Source: Competibacter_A sp002352125
GTDB taxonomy: Bacteria > Pseudomonadota > Gammaproteobacteria > Competibacterales > Competibacteraceae
Assembly: GCA_035441325.1 (NCBI GenBank)
Contig: DAOROA010000013.1
Coordinates: 1-64,000 of the forward strand
DNA length: 64,000 bases
Direction of reading: 5' to 3'
Part shown: piece after piece, positions 44,091-53,182 of the stretch
Layout: each line of letters opens with the position of its first letter
Position numbering within the stretch: the stretch's first letter is position 1
Position numbers and translations under genes: made by a program
Notes under the pieces: generated by a model
Told to the model about the DNA's origin: nothing
Databases searched by the model: none
Seen by the model: only the letters and a program-made list of their open reading frames with translations

Positions 44091-44774
44091 ATGACCGAAA
44101 CGCCGCTGACCACCGTCGAAATCGAACCCAAGGGCGCCGCCCGTTCCAGCGTGATCTGGATGCACGGCCTCGGCGCCGACGCCCGCGATTTTGAACCCAT
44201 CGTACCGGAACTGCGCCTGCCGGCCGAATTGAACATTCGCTTCGTATTTCCCAACGCACCGGTTCGGCCCGTTACCGTCAATGGTGGGATGCGGATGCGG
44301 GCTTGGTACGACGTGTTGAGCATCGATCTGCCGCGCCAGGAGGATGCCGATGGCGTCTACGCTTCCGAACGGGCGATTTACGACCTGCTCGAACGCGAGA
44401 AAAAGCGTGGCATACCCGCCGGGCGCATCGTGTTGGCCGGTTTTTCCCAAGGCGGTGCGATGGCGTTGCACACCGGGCTGCGCTACCCCGACCGGCTGGC
44501 GGGTATCCTGGCTCTGTCTTGCTATATTCCTTTGGCTAGCAAACTGAGCGGCGAGCGGCGGCCGGCCAACCAGCAAACGCCGCTCTTCGTGGCCCACGGC
44601 GATTACGATGCGGTGATTCCCATGCGCTACGGCCAACAAAGCGCCGAATCCTTGGAAAGTCTAGGCTATCGGGTGGAATGGCGGGATTACGGCATGGGTC
44701 ACGAAGTGTGCTGGGAGGAAATCCGCGACATCGCCGAGTGGCTGAAACGAGTGTTGGCCCTGCCAACCGCCTGA
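44091..44774 (+). CDS. Alpha/beta-hydrolase carboxylesterase (phospholipase/carboxylesterase family)
   Basis: A 227-residue cytoplasmic esterase like Pseudomonas EstB/YpfH and acyl-protein thioesterases. It shows SVIWMHGLGADARDFEP (oxyanion region), the nucleophile Ser in GFSQGGAMAL, an Asp in HGDYDAVIP, and a His in YGMGHEVCWEE. It probably hydrolyses short acyl esters or thioesters. It diverges from lptM and is followed by the antiporter 27 nt downstream. Confidence 0.9.
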   Translation: MTETPLTTVEIEPKGAARSSVIWMHGLGADARDFEPIVPELRLPAELNIRFVFPNAPVRPVTVNGGMRMRAWYDVLSIDLPRQEDADGVYASERAIYDLLEREKKRGIPAGRIVLAGFSQGGAMALHTGLRYPDRLAGILALSCYIPLASKLSGERRPANQQTPLFVAHGDYDAVIPMRYGQQSAESLESLGYRVEWRDYGMGHEVCWEEIRDIAEWLKRVLALPTA

Positions 44775-44801
44775 CCGGCAACCTTCCCAGGAGAACTGGC
44801 C

Positions 44802-46049
44802 ATGTTGGATATCGTCGCCCTGTTGATCACGCTCACCGCTCTGTTTAGCTATCTCAATCGCCGCTTCATCAAATTGCCTACCACCATCGGTGTCATGGTG
44901 TTGGCCATGCTGTTGAGCCTGGTGCTGATGAGTCTGGGAGAACTGGGTTACGCGCCGGTCGAACAACGGGCCGAGGCCATCATCGCCAGCATCGATTTCA
45001 ATCAGGTGTTGATGCAGGGCATGCTGTCTCTACTGCTCTTCGCCGGCGCGTTGCACGTCGATTTAGACGAACTGGCCCGGAAAAAGTGGCCGATCGGCGT
45101 GTTGGCGACCTTCGGCGTGGTCGTCTCCACCTTTCTGGTGGGTATCGCTTCCTGGATCGTTCTGGAATTCTTGCTCGGCGTCCCGGTTTCCCTGCTCTAC
45201 TGTTTGTTGTTCGGCGCCTTGATCTCGCCGACCGATCCCATCGCCGTGCTCGGCATCTTGAAATCCGCCGGCGCACCGAAAGGTCTCGAAATCAAAATCG
45301 CCGGCGAATCGCTGTTCAACGATGGGATTGCCGTCGTGGTTTTCGCCATTCTGCTCGGCCTTGCGCTGGGCGGCACGGAAGTCACTGCGGGCAGCGTTAT
45401 TCTTTTGTTCGTCGAGGAAACGCTGGGGGGGATCGTCTTCGGGTTGGTGATCGGTTATATCGCCTATCTACTGCTCAAAAGTATCGATAGCTACGATGTC
45501 GAAATTTTGATCACCTTGGCGATGGTACTGGGCGGTTATGCCTTGGCGATCCATCTGCACGTCTCGGGCCCCATCGCCATGGTGGTGGCCGGTCTGATGA
45601 TCGGCAATCACGGCCGCCGCCTTGCCATGTCCGACACCACGCGCGACCATCTGGACACGTTCTGGGAGATGATCGACGAGATTCTGAACGCTGTCTTGTT
45701 CGTATTGATCGGCTTGGAAGTGGCGATCCTGACTTTCGAACGCGATTATTTGCTGGCATCCCTGTTGATCGTCCCGCTCGTCTTGGCGGCCCGGCTGATC
45801 AGCGTGGGGGTTCCCGTGACCATCATGCAACGCAAGTTTGGCTTCGAATTCACCCCTCATGCCGTGAAGATCATGACCTGGGGTGGGTTGCGCGGCGGCA
45901 TTTCCGTGGCGCTGGCGTTGTCGTTGCCACCGGAGCCGGAACGCCAAGTAGTGCTGGCGCTTACCTATCTTGTGGTGCTGTTCTCGATTTTAGTGCAGGG
46001 ATTGACGGTGGGACCGTTGATCAGAAAAACGATCACCACCGCTCGATAA
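44802..46049 (+). CDS. CPA1-family Na+/H+ antiporter
   Basis: A 415-residue inner-membrane protein with about 12 hydrophobic segments, typical of NhaP/YjcE-type antiporters. Conserved motifs are LLFAGALHVDLDEL, LISPTDPIAVLGIL (ion-site region) and GESLFNDGIAVVVF (the ND pair). WGGLRGGISVALALSLP lies near the C-terminus. It exchanges Na+ or K+ for protons to keep pH and ion balance. AGGAGA lies 7 nt upstream of the start. It may be co-transcribed with the esterase and converges with argH. Confidence 0.92.
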   Translation: MLDIVALLITLTALFSYLNRRFIKLPTTIGVMVLAMLLSLVLMSLGELGYAPVEQRAEAIIASIDFNQVLMQGMLSLLLFAGALHVDLDELARKKWPIGVLATFGVVVSTFLVGIASWIVLEFLLGVPVSLLYCLLFGALISPTDPIAVLGILKSAGAPKGLEIKIAGESLFNDGIAVVVFAILLGLALGGTEVTAGSVILLFVEETLGGIVFGLVIGYIAYLLLKSIDSYDVEILITLAMVLGGYALAIHLHVSGPIAMVVAGLMIGNHGRRLAMSDTTRDHLDTFWEMIDEILNAVLFVLIGLEVAILTFERDYLLASLLIVPLVLAARLISVGVPVTIMQRKFGFEFTPHAVKIMTWGGLRGGISVALALSLPPEPERQVVLALTYLVVLFSILVQGLTVGPLIRKTITTAR

Positions 46050-46067
46050 ACCGGTCTTGGGGTGCCT

Positions 46068-47465
46068 TCACCGTAGCGCCGCTACCCAAGCTTGCGCCTT
46101 CGCCGCCGCCTCTTTAACTCGATTCGGTGCGGTACCGCCCAGCACATCGCGGGCCGCAACCGAACCCTCCAGGGTCAAAACCTCGAACACATCGTTTTCG
46201 ATCAGCGGCGAAAACTGCTGCAATTCCGCCAGCGTCATGTCCGCCAAATCCCGGCTAGTTTCCACCCCCAACCGGACCGCTCTGCCGACCACCTCGTGGG
46301 CGTCGCGGAACGGAACGCCTTTGCGCACCAAATAGTCGGCCAAATCGGTGGCGGTAGCGAAACCGCGCCGGGCGGCCCGAAGCATGTTGCTGCGCTTGGG
46401 ATGCAGCGCCGGAACCATGTCGGCGAAAGCGCGCAAACAACCGCGAACGGTATCCACCGTGTCGAACAGCGGCTCCTTGTCCTCCTGATTATCCTTGTTG
46501 TAGGCCAACGGCTGGCTCTTCATCAGCGTCAACAATGCGATCAAATGCCCGTTGACGCGCCCGACCTTGCCGCGTACCAGCTCCGGCACATCGGGGTTCT
46601 TCTTCTGCGGCATGATCGAGGAGCCGGTGCAAAACCGGTCCGGCAGATCGACAAAATCGAATTGCGCCGAGGACCACAGCACCAGCTCCTCGGCCATCCG
46701 CGATAGATGGGTCATCAGAATCGCGGCATCGGCGGCGAATTCGATGGCGAAATCGCGATCGCTGACCGCATCCAGCGAATTGGCGCACGGCGCGTCGAAA
46801 TCGAGCAGTTGCGCGGTATAGTGACGATCCAGCGGGTAACTGGTGCCAGCCAATGCCGCCGCGCCCAGCGGCATGACGTTGACCCGCTTGCGGCAATCTA
46901 TCATTCGCTCGCAATCGCGCTTGAGCATCTCGAACCAAGCCAGCAGATGATGGCCGAAGGTCACCGGCTGCGCGACCTGCAAGTGAGTGAAGCCGGGCAT
47001 GATGGTATCTGCCTCGCGCATCGCCAGTTCCGCCAGTCCGCTCTGCAAGCGTTTGAGTTCTGCCAAAATTGCGTCGATGGCGTCCCGCAGGTACAAGCGG
47101 ATGTCGGTGGCGACCTGATCGTTGCGCGAGCGGCCGGTATGCAAACGTTTGCCGGCGTCGCCGATCCGCTCGGTCAGTCGCGCCTCGATGTTCATGTGCA
47201 CGTCTTCGCGATCGACCGACCACTCGAACGCACCGCGCTCGATGTCGGCACGAATCTCCTCCAAGCCACGAACGACGGCCTCGCAATCTTCCGGCGTCAG
47301 CACACCCACCCGCGCCAGCATCCGGGCGTGGGCGATGGAACCGTCGATGTCCTGCCGGTACATGCGCCGGTCGAACTCCACGGAAGCGGTGAACGCCGCC
47401 ACGAAAGCATCGGTGCTCTCGGTAAACCGTCCGCCCCAAGTCTTGTTGGTTTGCGTGTCGCTCAT
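46068..47465 (-). CDS. argH: Argininosuccinate lyase
   Basis: The last step of arginine synthesis. The 465-residue fumarase/aspartase-superfamily protein has the start WGGRFTESTDAFVAAFTASVEFD, HTGRSRNDQVATD, GFTHLQVAQPVT, and the signature GSSIMPQKKNPDVPEL with the catalytic Ser. It diverges from hemC with only 46 nt between the starts. The argH/hemC neighbourhood is one I also associate with pseudomonads, where algZR intervenes. Confidence 0.97.
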   Translation of the reverse strand: MSDTQTNKTWGGRFTESTDAFVAAFTASVEFDRRMYRQDIDGSIAHARMLARVGVLTPEDCEAVVRGLEEIRADIERGAFEWSVDREDVHMNIEARLTERIGDAGKRLHTGRSRNDQVATDIRLYLRDAIDAILAELKRLQSGLAELAMREADTIMPGFTHLQVAQPVTFGHHLLAWFEMLKRDCERMIDCRKRVNVMPLGAAALAGTSYPLDRHYTAQLLDFDAPCANSLDAVSDRDFAIEFAADAAILMTHLSRMAEELVLWSSAQFDFVDLPDRFCTGSSIMPQKKNPDVPELVRGKVGRVNGHLIALLTLMKSQPLAYNKDNQEDKEPLFDTVDTVRGCLRAFADMVPALHPKRSNMLRAARRGFATATDLADYLVRKGVPFRDAHEVVGRAVRLGVETSRDLADMTLAELQQFSPLIENDVFEVLTLEGSVAARDVLGGTAPNRVKEAAAKAQAWVAALR

Positions 47466-47511
47466 AAACTATTCTGTTAGGTTGAAAAGGACGCCATAGC
47501 TTACCAAAACC

Positions 47512-48444
47512 ATGCACTCCAATACCCTGCGCATCGCCACCCGAAAAAGCGCCCTCGCCATCTGGCAGGCCGAACACGTCGCCGAGCGGCTGCGCCGAGC
47601 GCATCCCGGCTTGCAGATCGAACTGATCGGTATGGTGACGCGCGGCGACAAAATCCTCGACAGCCCGTTGTCCAAAGTGGGCGGTAAAGGTTTATTCGTC
47701 AAAGAATTAGAGCAAGGTTTATTGGAAGGCCGCGCCGACCTCGCCGTTCATTCCATGAAAGACGTGCCGGTCGATTTTCCCGATGGACTCGGCTTGACGG
47801 CCATTCTGGCGCGCGAGGATCCGCGCGATGCCTTCGTGTCCAACCATTATCTTCAACCCGATGCGTTGCCCTCCGGCGCCACGGTCGGCACCTCCAGCCT
47901 GCGCCGCCAATGCCAACTGGCCGCTCGCTATCCCGATTGGGAAATCCGCAGCCTGCGCGGCAACGTCAACAGCCGGCTGGCCAAACTGGACGCCGGTGAC
48001 TACGACGCCATCATCCTGGCCGCCGCCGGCCTCAAACGCCTGGGGCTGGCCAACCGCATCGCCAGCGTGTTGGAACCGGAGCGCAGCTTGCCGGCCATCG
48101 GCCAGGGCGCCATCGGCGTGGAATGCCGGCTGGACGACGCGAGAACGCGCGAATTGGTCGCGGCGCTCGACGACCCCCCCACTCGCATTCGGGTCGCGGC
48201 AGAACGGGCTTTCAACGCCCGCTTGCAGGGCGGTTGCCAAGTACCCATCGCCGGTTACGCCGTATTGAAAGGCGAGGAATTGTGGCTGCGCGGCCTCGTC
48301 GGCGAACCCGATGGCAGCCGGATCGTGACGGGCGAGATTCGCGGTCCGGCAAATGCGGCGGCGGCGCTCGGCACGACCTTGGCCGAGGATCTGCTCGGGC
48401 GCGGCGCCGGCGCCATCTTGCGGCGACTGCTCGAATCGCACTGA
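47512..48444 (+). CDS. hemC: Hydroxymethylbilane synthase (porphobilinogen deaminase)
   Basis: Joins four porphobilinogens into hydroxymethylbilane, in tetrapyrrole synthesis. The 310-residue product has LRIATRKSALAIWQAEHV, VGGKGLFVKELEQ, AVHSMKDVP, and Cys242 in QGGCQVPIAGY that carries the dipyrromethane cofactor, the same number as in E. coli. It is first in the hemCDXY operon; hemD starts 3 nt after its stop. The divergent spacer with argH is too short for a separate promoter, so the promoter probably lies inside the argH 5' end. Confidence 0.97.
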   Translation: MHSNTLRIATRKSALAIWQAEHVAERLRRAHPGLQIELIGMVTRGDKILDSPLSKVGGKGLFVKELEQGLLEGRADLAVHSMKDVPVDFPDGLGLTAILAREDPRDAFVSNHYLQPDALPSGATVGTSSLRRQCQLAARYPDWEIRSLRGNVNSRLAKLDAGDYDAIILAAAGLKRLGLANRIASVLEPERSLPAIGQGAIGVECRLDDARTRELVAALDDPPTRIRVAAERAFNARLQGGCQVPIAGYAVLKGEELWLRGLVGEPDGSRIVTGEIRGPANAAAALGTTLAEDLLGRGAGAILRRLLESH

Positions 48445-48447
48445 ACC

Positions 48448-49293
48448 ATGCAACCGCCCTTGCCTCCAACGCCTTTCTCGCAGCCGGGCGAAAGCGGTTT
48501 TGCCCTGAACGGATTGGGCGTGCTGGTCACCCGGCCGGAACATCAGGCCGGCCCGCTCTGCCACCTGATCGAACGTTACGGCGGCATCGCCATCCGTTGC
48601 CCCGCCTTATCGATCGGCGAACCGCGCGATTGGATACCGGCGTTGACCATTTTCGACCGGCTAGCGGATTATCATTTAGCGATCTTTACCAGCGCCAACG
48701 CCGTGGAGCGAGCGTTGCCGCCGATCCAAAAGCGCGGCGGCATCCCGCCTTTTCTGGAAATCGCCGCCATCGGCAGAGCGACCGCTCGAATGTTGGCCCG
48801 TTTCGATCTCGACCGTTGCCTGCAACCCGAATCCGACTTTACCAGCGAAGGATTGCTGGCGTTGCCCCGCTTTCAGCGCGTGGCGGGGCAGGCCATCGTC
48901 ATCGTCCGGGGCGAAGGCGGCCGCGCCCTGCTGGCTGAAACCCTGACCGCTCGTGGTGCCCGGGTGGACCATGCCGAAGTCTATCGACGCGAGCGGCCGG
49001 CAGCGGACGTCGGGATGCTATTGGACCGCTGGGCGCGCGGCGAAATCGGCGCGGTGGTGGTCACCAGCGCCGAAAGTCTACTGAATCTGTTTGATATGCT
49101 AGGCGGAGCCGGGCAAGATTATTTGCGCGACACGCCCCTGATCATGGTTGGCACCCGTATCCGACAAACGGCTGCAGAATTCGGTTGCCGCCGACTCCTG
49201 GTCGCCAGGGAAGCCAGCGACGACGCCATCGCCGCCGTACTGCTTGGCCTGACGGCAAATCTCTCACCAGTTCAGTTCGGTAACGCGACATGA
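48448..49293 (+). CDS. hemD: Uroporphyrinogen-III synthase
   Basis: Closes and isomerises hydroxymethylbilane to uroporphyrinogen III. The 281-residue HemD-fold product starts LGVLVTRPEHQAGPLCHLIERYGG and has AIFTSANAVERAL, VIVRGEGGRALLAETLTARGARVDHAEVYRR and VVVTSAESLLNLF. The family is poorly conserved, so the assignment also rests on position between hemC and hemX. Its stop overlaps the hemX start (ATGA). About 20 extra N-terminal residues precede the fold. Confidence 0.93.
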   Translation: MQPPLPPTPFSQPGESGFALNGLGVLVTRPEHQAGPLCHLIERYGGIAIRCPALSIGEPRDWIPALTIFDRLADYHLAIFTSANAVERALPPIQKRGGIPPFLEIAAIGRATARMLARFDLDRCLQPESDFTSEGLLALPRFQRVAGQAIVIVRGEGGRALLAETLTARGARVDHAEVYRRERPAADVGMLLDRWARGEIGAVVVTSAESLLNLFDMLGGAGQDYLRDTPLIMVGTRIRQTAAEFGCRRLLVAREASDDAIAAVLLGLTANLSPVQFGNAT

Positions 49294-50735
49294 CAGATAA
49301 AAAATCGGACAGCGAGAATACCAAACCCGCTTCGGCTCCCACCGCTACGCCCGTCACGCCACCCAAACCCAGCGAGCCGGCCAAGGCACCTATCGCGGCC
49401 GCTGCCGCCGCCCCCAAAAGCGGGCGTGGCCTGGCAGGGTTCGCGCTTCTCGTGGCGTTGGGCGCTGCCGGCGGCAGCGGCTATCTCTGGTACCTGTGGC
49501 AACAAAATCAGGCTGCCCAGGCCGGCCGGCTGGACGCGGCGATCAAACAAGCCATCGCCCAGCACGACCCCGAATTTCAAGCATTGAGAACTCAAGTACA
49601 GCAGTTGCAGGGCTTCAAAGCTTCCATCGACCAGGCCCGCGCCGAAAACCAGGATATCAAAAGCCAAATTCTCGGCTTGACCGGCGACGTGCAACCTCTC
49701 AAGAACGCCATCGAATTGCAAAAGGGCGAAAACGAAATCCTGAAAGGGGAAATGAAGCTGCTGCGAGAAAGTCAAGATACATACAAGACAAGCGTCCAAA
49801 CACAGCAACAAGAACTCGACGCGCAATTGCGGGAACAACAAGGCCGCGCGGCCAAACTGGACGAACAAGTCAAAAATTTACGGCTAACCGATGCCGGATT
49901 GGCCGAAAATCTGGGTGCGCTCCAGACGGCCGTGACCAAAGGCGGCGACGTGAACGCTTTTCCGCTGGCGGAAGTGGACTATCTGCTGCGGCTGGCCGAT
50001 ACCAAACTCAAACTCGAACGCAATGTCCCCGCCGCCCGCCTGGCGCTGGACACCGCTCAGGCACGCCTGAAAGCCGTCGACGAGAACGCCTTAGCCTCCG
50101 TACAAACCATGCTCGGCGAGGCAATCGGCAGTTTGCGCGGCGTCAAGCTTCCCGATTTCTCCAGTTTGGCCCACAAGCTGGTGGACATGCAAAAACAGGT
50201 CGGCGCTCTGCCGATAAAGCTCGATTCCGGGGTACCGGACATCAAGGATCGGGTTAAACCGAACGCTGACGTCGCCATCAGCGCCGACGCCGACCGTTCT
50301 TGGTGGGATCGTTCGACCGAAGCGGTCTGGAAACAGTTTAGAGACATCGTGGTCATTCGCCGGGTACGCAGCGAGGCGCCGCCGCTGATCGCGATGGAAG
50401 AGGAGTTTTTCCTGCGCCAGAACCTGCGGCTGGAACTGGAAACCATGCGGATGGCCCTGCTACGCGGGGACGCACAAGCCTATCAGGATTCGCACGAACT
50501 CGTCGAAACCTGGCTCAACACCTACTTCGATACCCAAGATTCTCGCACGACCGCCTTTCGAGACGAATTGCAGGCGCTGCGCACCGTGCAATTCAACCCA
50601 TACATCCCGGACCTGACCGGCCTCAATCAAACCTTTCGAGAGGCGATGGCCCGCCGGCAACCCATTCGCGCCGTGCAGAAAGCGCCGGCGCCGGCCGCCG
50701 AACAGCCGGCGACCGGTAAGGAGGCCCAACCATGA
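49290..50735 (+). CDS. hemX: HemX, membrane protein of the hemCDXY operon
   Basis: A 481-residue single-pass membrane protein: an Ala/Pro-rich cytoplasmic start, one transmembrane helix near 49-70 (GLAGFALLVALGAAGGSGYLWYLW), then a coiled-coil stretch (~75-190, Gln/Glu/Lys-rich) and the conserved HemX domain with FPLAEVDYLLRLADTKLKLERNV and DIVVIRRVRSEAPPLIA. It is often annotated as uroporphyrinogen C-methyltransferase, but no methyltransferase motif is seen, so the enzyme name is unsafe. It overlaps hemD and hemY by 4 nt each. Confidence 0.93.
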   Translation: MTDKKSDSENTKPASAPTATPVTPPKPSEPAKAPIAAAAAAPKSGRGLAGFALLVALGAAGGSGYLWYLWQQNQAAQAGRLDAAIKQAIAQHDPEFQALRTQVQQLQGFKASIDQARAENQDIKSQILGLTGDVQPLKNAIELQKGENEILKGEMKLLRESQDTYKTSVQTQQQELDAQLREQQGRAAKLDEQVKNLRLTDAGLAENLGALQTAVTKGGDVNAFPLAEVDYLLRLADTKLKLERNVPAARLALDTAQARLKAVDENALASVQTMLGEAIGSLRGVKLPDFSSLAHKLVDMQKQVGALPIKLDSGVPDIKDRVKPNADVAISADADRSWWDRSTEAVWKQFRDIVVIRRVRSEAPPLIAMEEEFFLRQNLRLELETMRMALLRGDAQAYQDSHELVETWLNTYFDTQDSRTTAFRDELQALRTVQFNPYIPDLTGLNQTFREAMARRQPIRAVQKAPAPAAEQPATGKEAQP

Positions 50736-52015
50736 GGTTGCTCGTCGGCATTATCGTCACTCTTTTCGCGTCGGTCTGGCTAGCCCTGGGCCTCAAGCAA
50801 GACCCCGGTTACGCCATGTTCAGCATCGGCCAATGGACCGTCGAAACCAGTTTCGCATTTCTGTTGATCTTTCTGGCTTTCCTTTTCATCGTATTTTATT
50901 TTCTGGTCCGGCTGGCGATCCGGCTATGGCGAACGCCGGCCCAAACTTTGGCGGCCAACCGGCGACGGTTGCAAAAAAAAGCGCGGCGGCTATTCAACCT
51001 GGGTAGCCGGCAGATGGCGGCCGGCCAATGGGCGGCAGCGGAAAAAACCTTCCTCAAGGGCGTGGAGCACAGCGAAACGCCGGCCCTGCACTACCTGAAC
51101 GCCGCGCGCGCCGCCCATCATCTCAACGATGTCAAATGGCGCCGCGACCTGCATTTGCGCGAAGCCGAGGATTCGCCGGATACCGACAAACTGACGGTGC
51201 AACTGACCCGGGTGGAATTTTTGCTGGATGATCGGGAAGCCGGGCAAGCGCGCCCGATTTTGGAACCGCTGCACGCACTCAACCCACACCATCCCGGCAT
51301 CCTGCAATGGCTGGCCAAAACCTATCAGCAGCTCGCGGCATGGGAGCCGTTGCAACAACTGTTGCCGGAACTGCAAAAACAAAAGGCGCTCGGCCCCGAA
51401 CCGTTTGCGGAGTTGCAAAAGCAAACTTATCGAGCACTGCTGGACATCGTCGCCGCCGGCGGTTCGCTGGATAAATTGCGGGCATTGTGGAAGCAGGCAC
51501 CCGCCACGCTGCGCGAAGAGGACGAAGCGTTCTTGATCGGCTACGCGACCGCGCTGTGCGATTTCGAAGCCATCGACGACGCCGAAGCCCTGCTGCGCGA
51601 GGCGATCAACCGGCGCTGGAGCGCAAAACTGGTGGTCGGCTACGGGATGCTGGGGCGCGGCAACGCCGCCGCGCAACTGGCTGCCGCCGAAAGCTGGCTG
51701 GTTCAACACGGCGACAATCCGTACCTGCTGCTGACGCTCGGCCGGCTGGCCAAACGTTGCCAGCAGTATGCCAAGGCGCGCAATTACTTGGAGCGCAGCA
51801 TCCAGTTGATGCCCTCCCCGGACGCCTATCAGGAATTGGGCGAGCTGCTGGAAGCCCAGCACGAACTGACCAACGCCAGCCAATGCTTCCACGCCGGATT
51901 GCGGCTGCTGGTCGGCAAACCGCAGGAAAAACAGGGCGCGATGCTACCCGCCACCGAAACGGCGCAACAGTTGCGGGGACCGGGGCAGCCACCGACGCCG
52001 GCGTCGGCGACCTGA
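50732..52015 (+). CDS. hemY: HemY, TPR-containing inner-membrane protein
   Basis: A 427-residue HemY_N protein with two N-terminal transmembrane helices (residues ~3-20 and ~35-60, FAFLLIFLAFLFIVFYFLV). Cytoplasmic or periplasmic tetratricopeptide-like repeats follow (AGQWAAAEKTFLKGVEHSE, NPHHPGILQWLAKTYQQL, PYLLLTLGRLAKRCQQYAKA). It is linked to haem synthesis by operon position, with no defined reaction; it is not the protoporphyrinogen oxidase also called HemY. It is the last gene of the operon. Confidence 0.93.
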   Translation: MRLLVGIIVTLFASVWLALGLKQDPGYAMFSIGQWTVETSFAFLLIFLAFLFIVFYFLVRLAIRLWRTPAQTLAANRRRLQKKARRLFNLGSRQMAAGQWAAAEKTFLKGVEHSETPALHYLNAARAAHHLNDVKWRRDLHLREAEDSPDTDKLTVQLTRVEFLLDDREAGQARPILEPLHALNPHHPGILQWLAKTYQQLAAWEPLQQLLPELQKQKALGPEPFAELQKQTYRALLDIVAAGGSLDKLRALWKQAPATLREEDEAFLIGYATALCDFEAIDDAEALLREAINRRWSAKLVVGYGMLGRGNAAAQLAAAESWLVQHGDNPYLLLTLGRLAKRCQQYAKARNYLERSIQLMPSPDAYQELGELLEAQHELTNASQCFHAGLRLLVGKPQEKQGAMLPATETAQQLRGPGQPPTPASAT

Positions 52016-52037
52016 AACTGGGCTTTTCCACTCTTCG

Positions 52038-52060
52038 AGCGGCACGGCAGACGTGCCGCT
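52038..52060. repeat. Perfect 9-bp palindrome between convergent genes
   Basis: AGCGGCACG-GCAGA-CGTGCCGCT lies between the convergent hemY and flavin-reductase genes. No T-run follows on either strand, so it is not a canonical terminator. It may be a bidirectional RNA hairpin or a dispersed REP-like element; see the similar palindrome at 60831. Confidence 0.6.
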
Positions 52061-52092
52061 CCAGCCCGATCTCGCGGACCCTCCCCGCACGA

Positions 52093-53109
52093 TTAGCGGG
52101 ATGCAAACTCGAACGAATCGTAAAACAGTCGCTCGCCCGGTAAACCGCGAGCGGCAAACACCGGCTTGGCCGCGTCGATCATCGGTGGCGGGCCGCTCAT
52201 GTAGACATCGTAACCGCTCAGATCGGGATAATCGGCGGCCACTGCTTCGTGTACCCAGCCGGTGCGACCTTCCCAATCATCGTCCGGGCGCGGTTCCGAC
52301 AGTACCGGCGTGTAGCGGAAATTTGGATGCTCCTGCGCCCACCGGCGCGGCAGTTCGTCCAGATATAAATCCACCTTGGCGCGCACACCCCAGTACAGGT
52401 GCAAAGACCGATCCAGTCCAACGTGGAAAGCGTGCTCGAGTATTCCCTTTAGCGGTGCAAAACCGGTACCGCCACCGACCAGAATGACCGGACGCGACGC
52501 ATCATCGCGCAGAAAAAACGTCCCCAGCGGCCCTTGAAAGCGCAGCAGCGCCTTGTCCTTCATCTTGTCGAACACGTAACCGGTGAAGAATCCCTCCGAT
52601 ACACGCCGCACATGAAGTTCCAGCAATTCGTCGGCGTGGGGCGGATTGGCCAAGGAAAAGCTACGCCGCCGCCCGTCGGCCAGCAAAATATCCACATACT
52701 GGCCAGCCAGAAATTGCAGGCGCTCGGCACTCGGCAGCTTTAGATACAATCGCATGACATCCGGCGCCAGCAATTCCCGCCGCTCCACCCGGCAGGGCAG
52801 AACCTTGACCGCGATATCGCCGCCGGTCTTGACCTCGCGGGCTTCGATCACCAGATCCGACATCGGCCGGGCCTGGCACAGCAGCGCTTTGCCTTCGGCT
52901 TGTTCGCGTTCGCTCAAGCCGGGCGGGCGGCCTTCTGGATAGGCGATCTCGCCGGACAGAATCGTGCCCATGCAGGAGCCGCATTTACCGTTGCGGCAAC
53001 CATAGGGCAAAACGTTGCCCTTCTCGCGCAAGGCGGCATCCAACACCGATTCGTGTTCGGCGACCTGAAACTCGTGACCACTCGGCCGGATCGTGACGTG
53101 ATAAGGCAT
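52093..53109 (-). CDS. Ferredoxin-domain NAD(P)H-flavin/CDP-glucoseen-type reductase
   Basis: A 338-residue electron-transfer protein. An N-terminal plant-type 2Fe-2S domain has PYGCRNGKCGSCMGTILSG and LLCQARP as four cysteine ligands. A flavin-binding domain with RRRSFSLANPP follows, then the NAD-binding GGGTGFAPLKGI and a C-terminal MSGPPPMID. It resembles CDP-6-deoxy-delta-3,4-glucoseen reductase (AscD/RfbI) and phenol/benzoate oxygenase reductases. Genes of this kind often sit after ubiD. I chose Met 53109 (MPYHVTIRPSGHEF, the family start). The Met at 53121 directly abuts the GAGGG site, leaving no spacing. Confidence 0.9.
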   Translation of the reverse strand: MPYHVTIRPSGHEFQVAEHESVLDAALREKGNVLPYGCRNGKCGSCMGTILSGEIAYPEGRPPGLSEREQAEGKALLCQARPMSDLVIEAREVKTGGDIAVKVLPCRVERRELLAPDVMRLYLKLPSAERLQFLAGQYVDILLADGRRRSFSLANPPHADELLELHVRRVSEGFFTGYVFDKMKDKALLRFQGPLGTFFLRDDASRPVILVGGGTGFAPLKGILEHAFHVGLDRSLHLYWGVRAKVDLYLDELPRRWAQEHPNFRYTPVLSEPRPDDDWEGRTGWVHEAVAADYPDLSGYDVYMSGPPPMIDAAKPVFAARGLPGERLFYDSFEFASR

Positions 53110-53182
53110 GATCGGATTCATCCCTCGGGTGGAAACAGACGTGGCTGATTAGAAACAGATTCTGCCGACCGGTTCGCCGCCG

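Noticed and set aside
49290..50735. Annotating HemX as uroporphyrinogen-III C-methyltransferase
   Set aside because: No SAM-dependent methyltransferase motif is present; the protein is a single-pass coiled-coil membrane protein.
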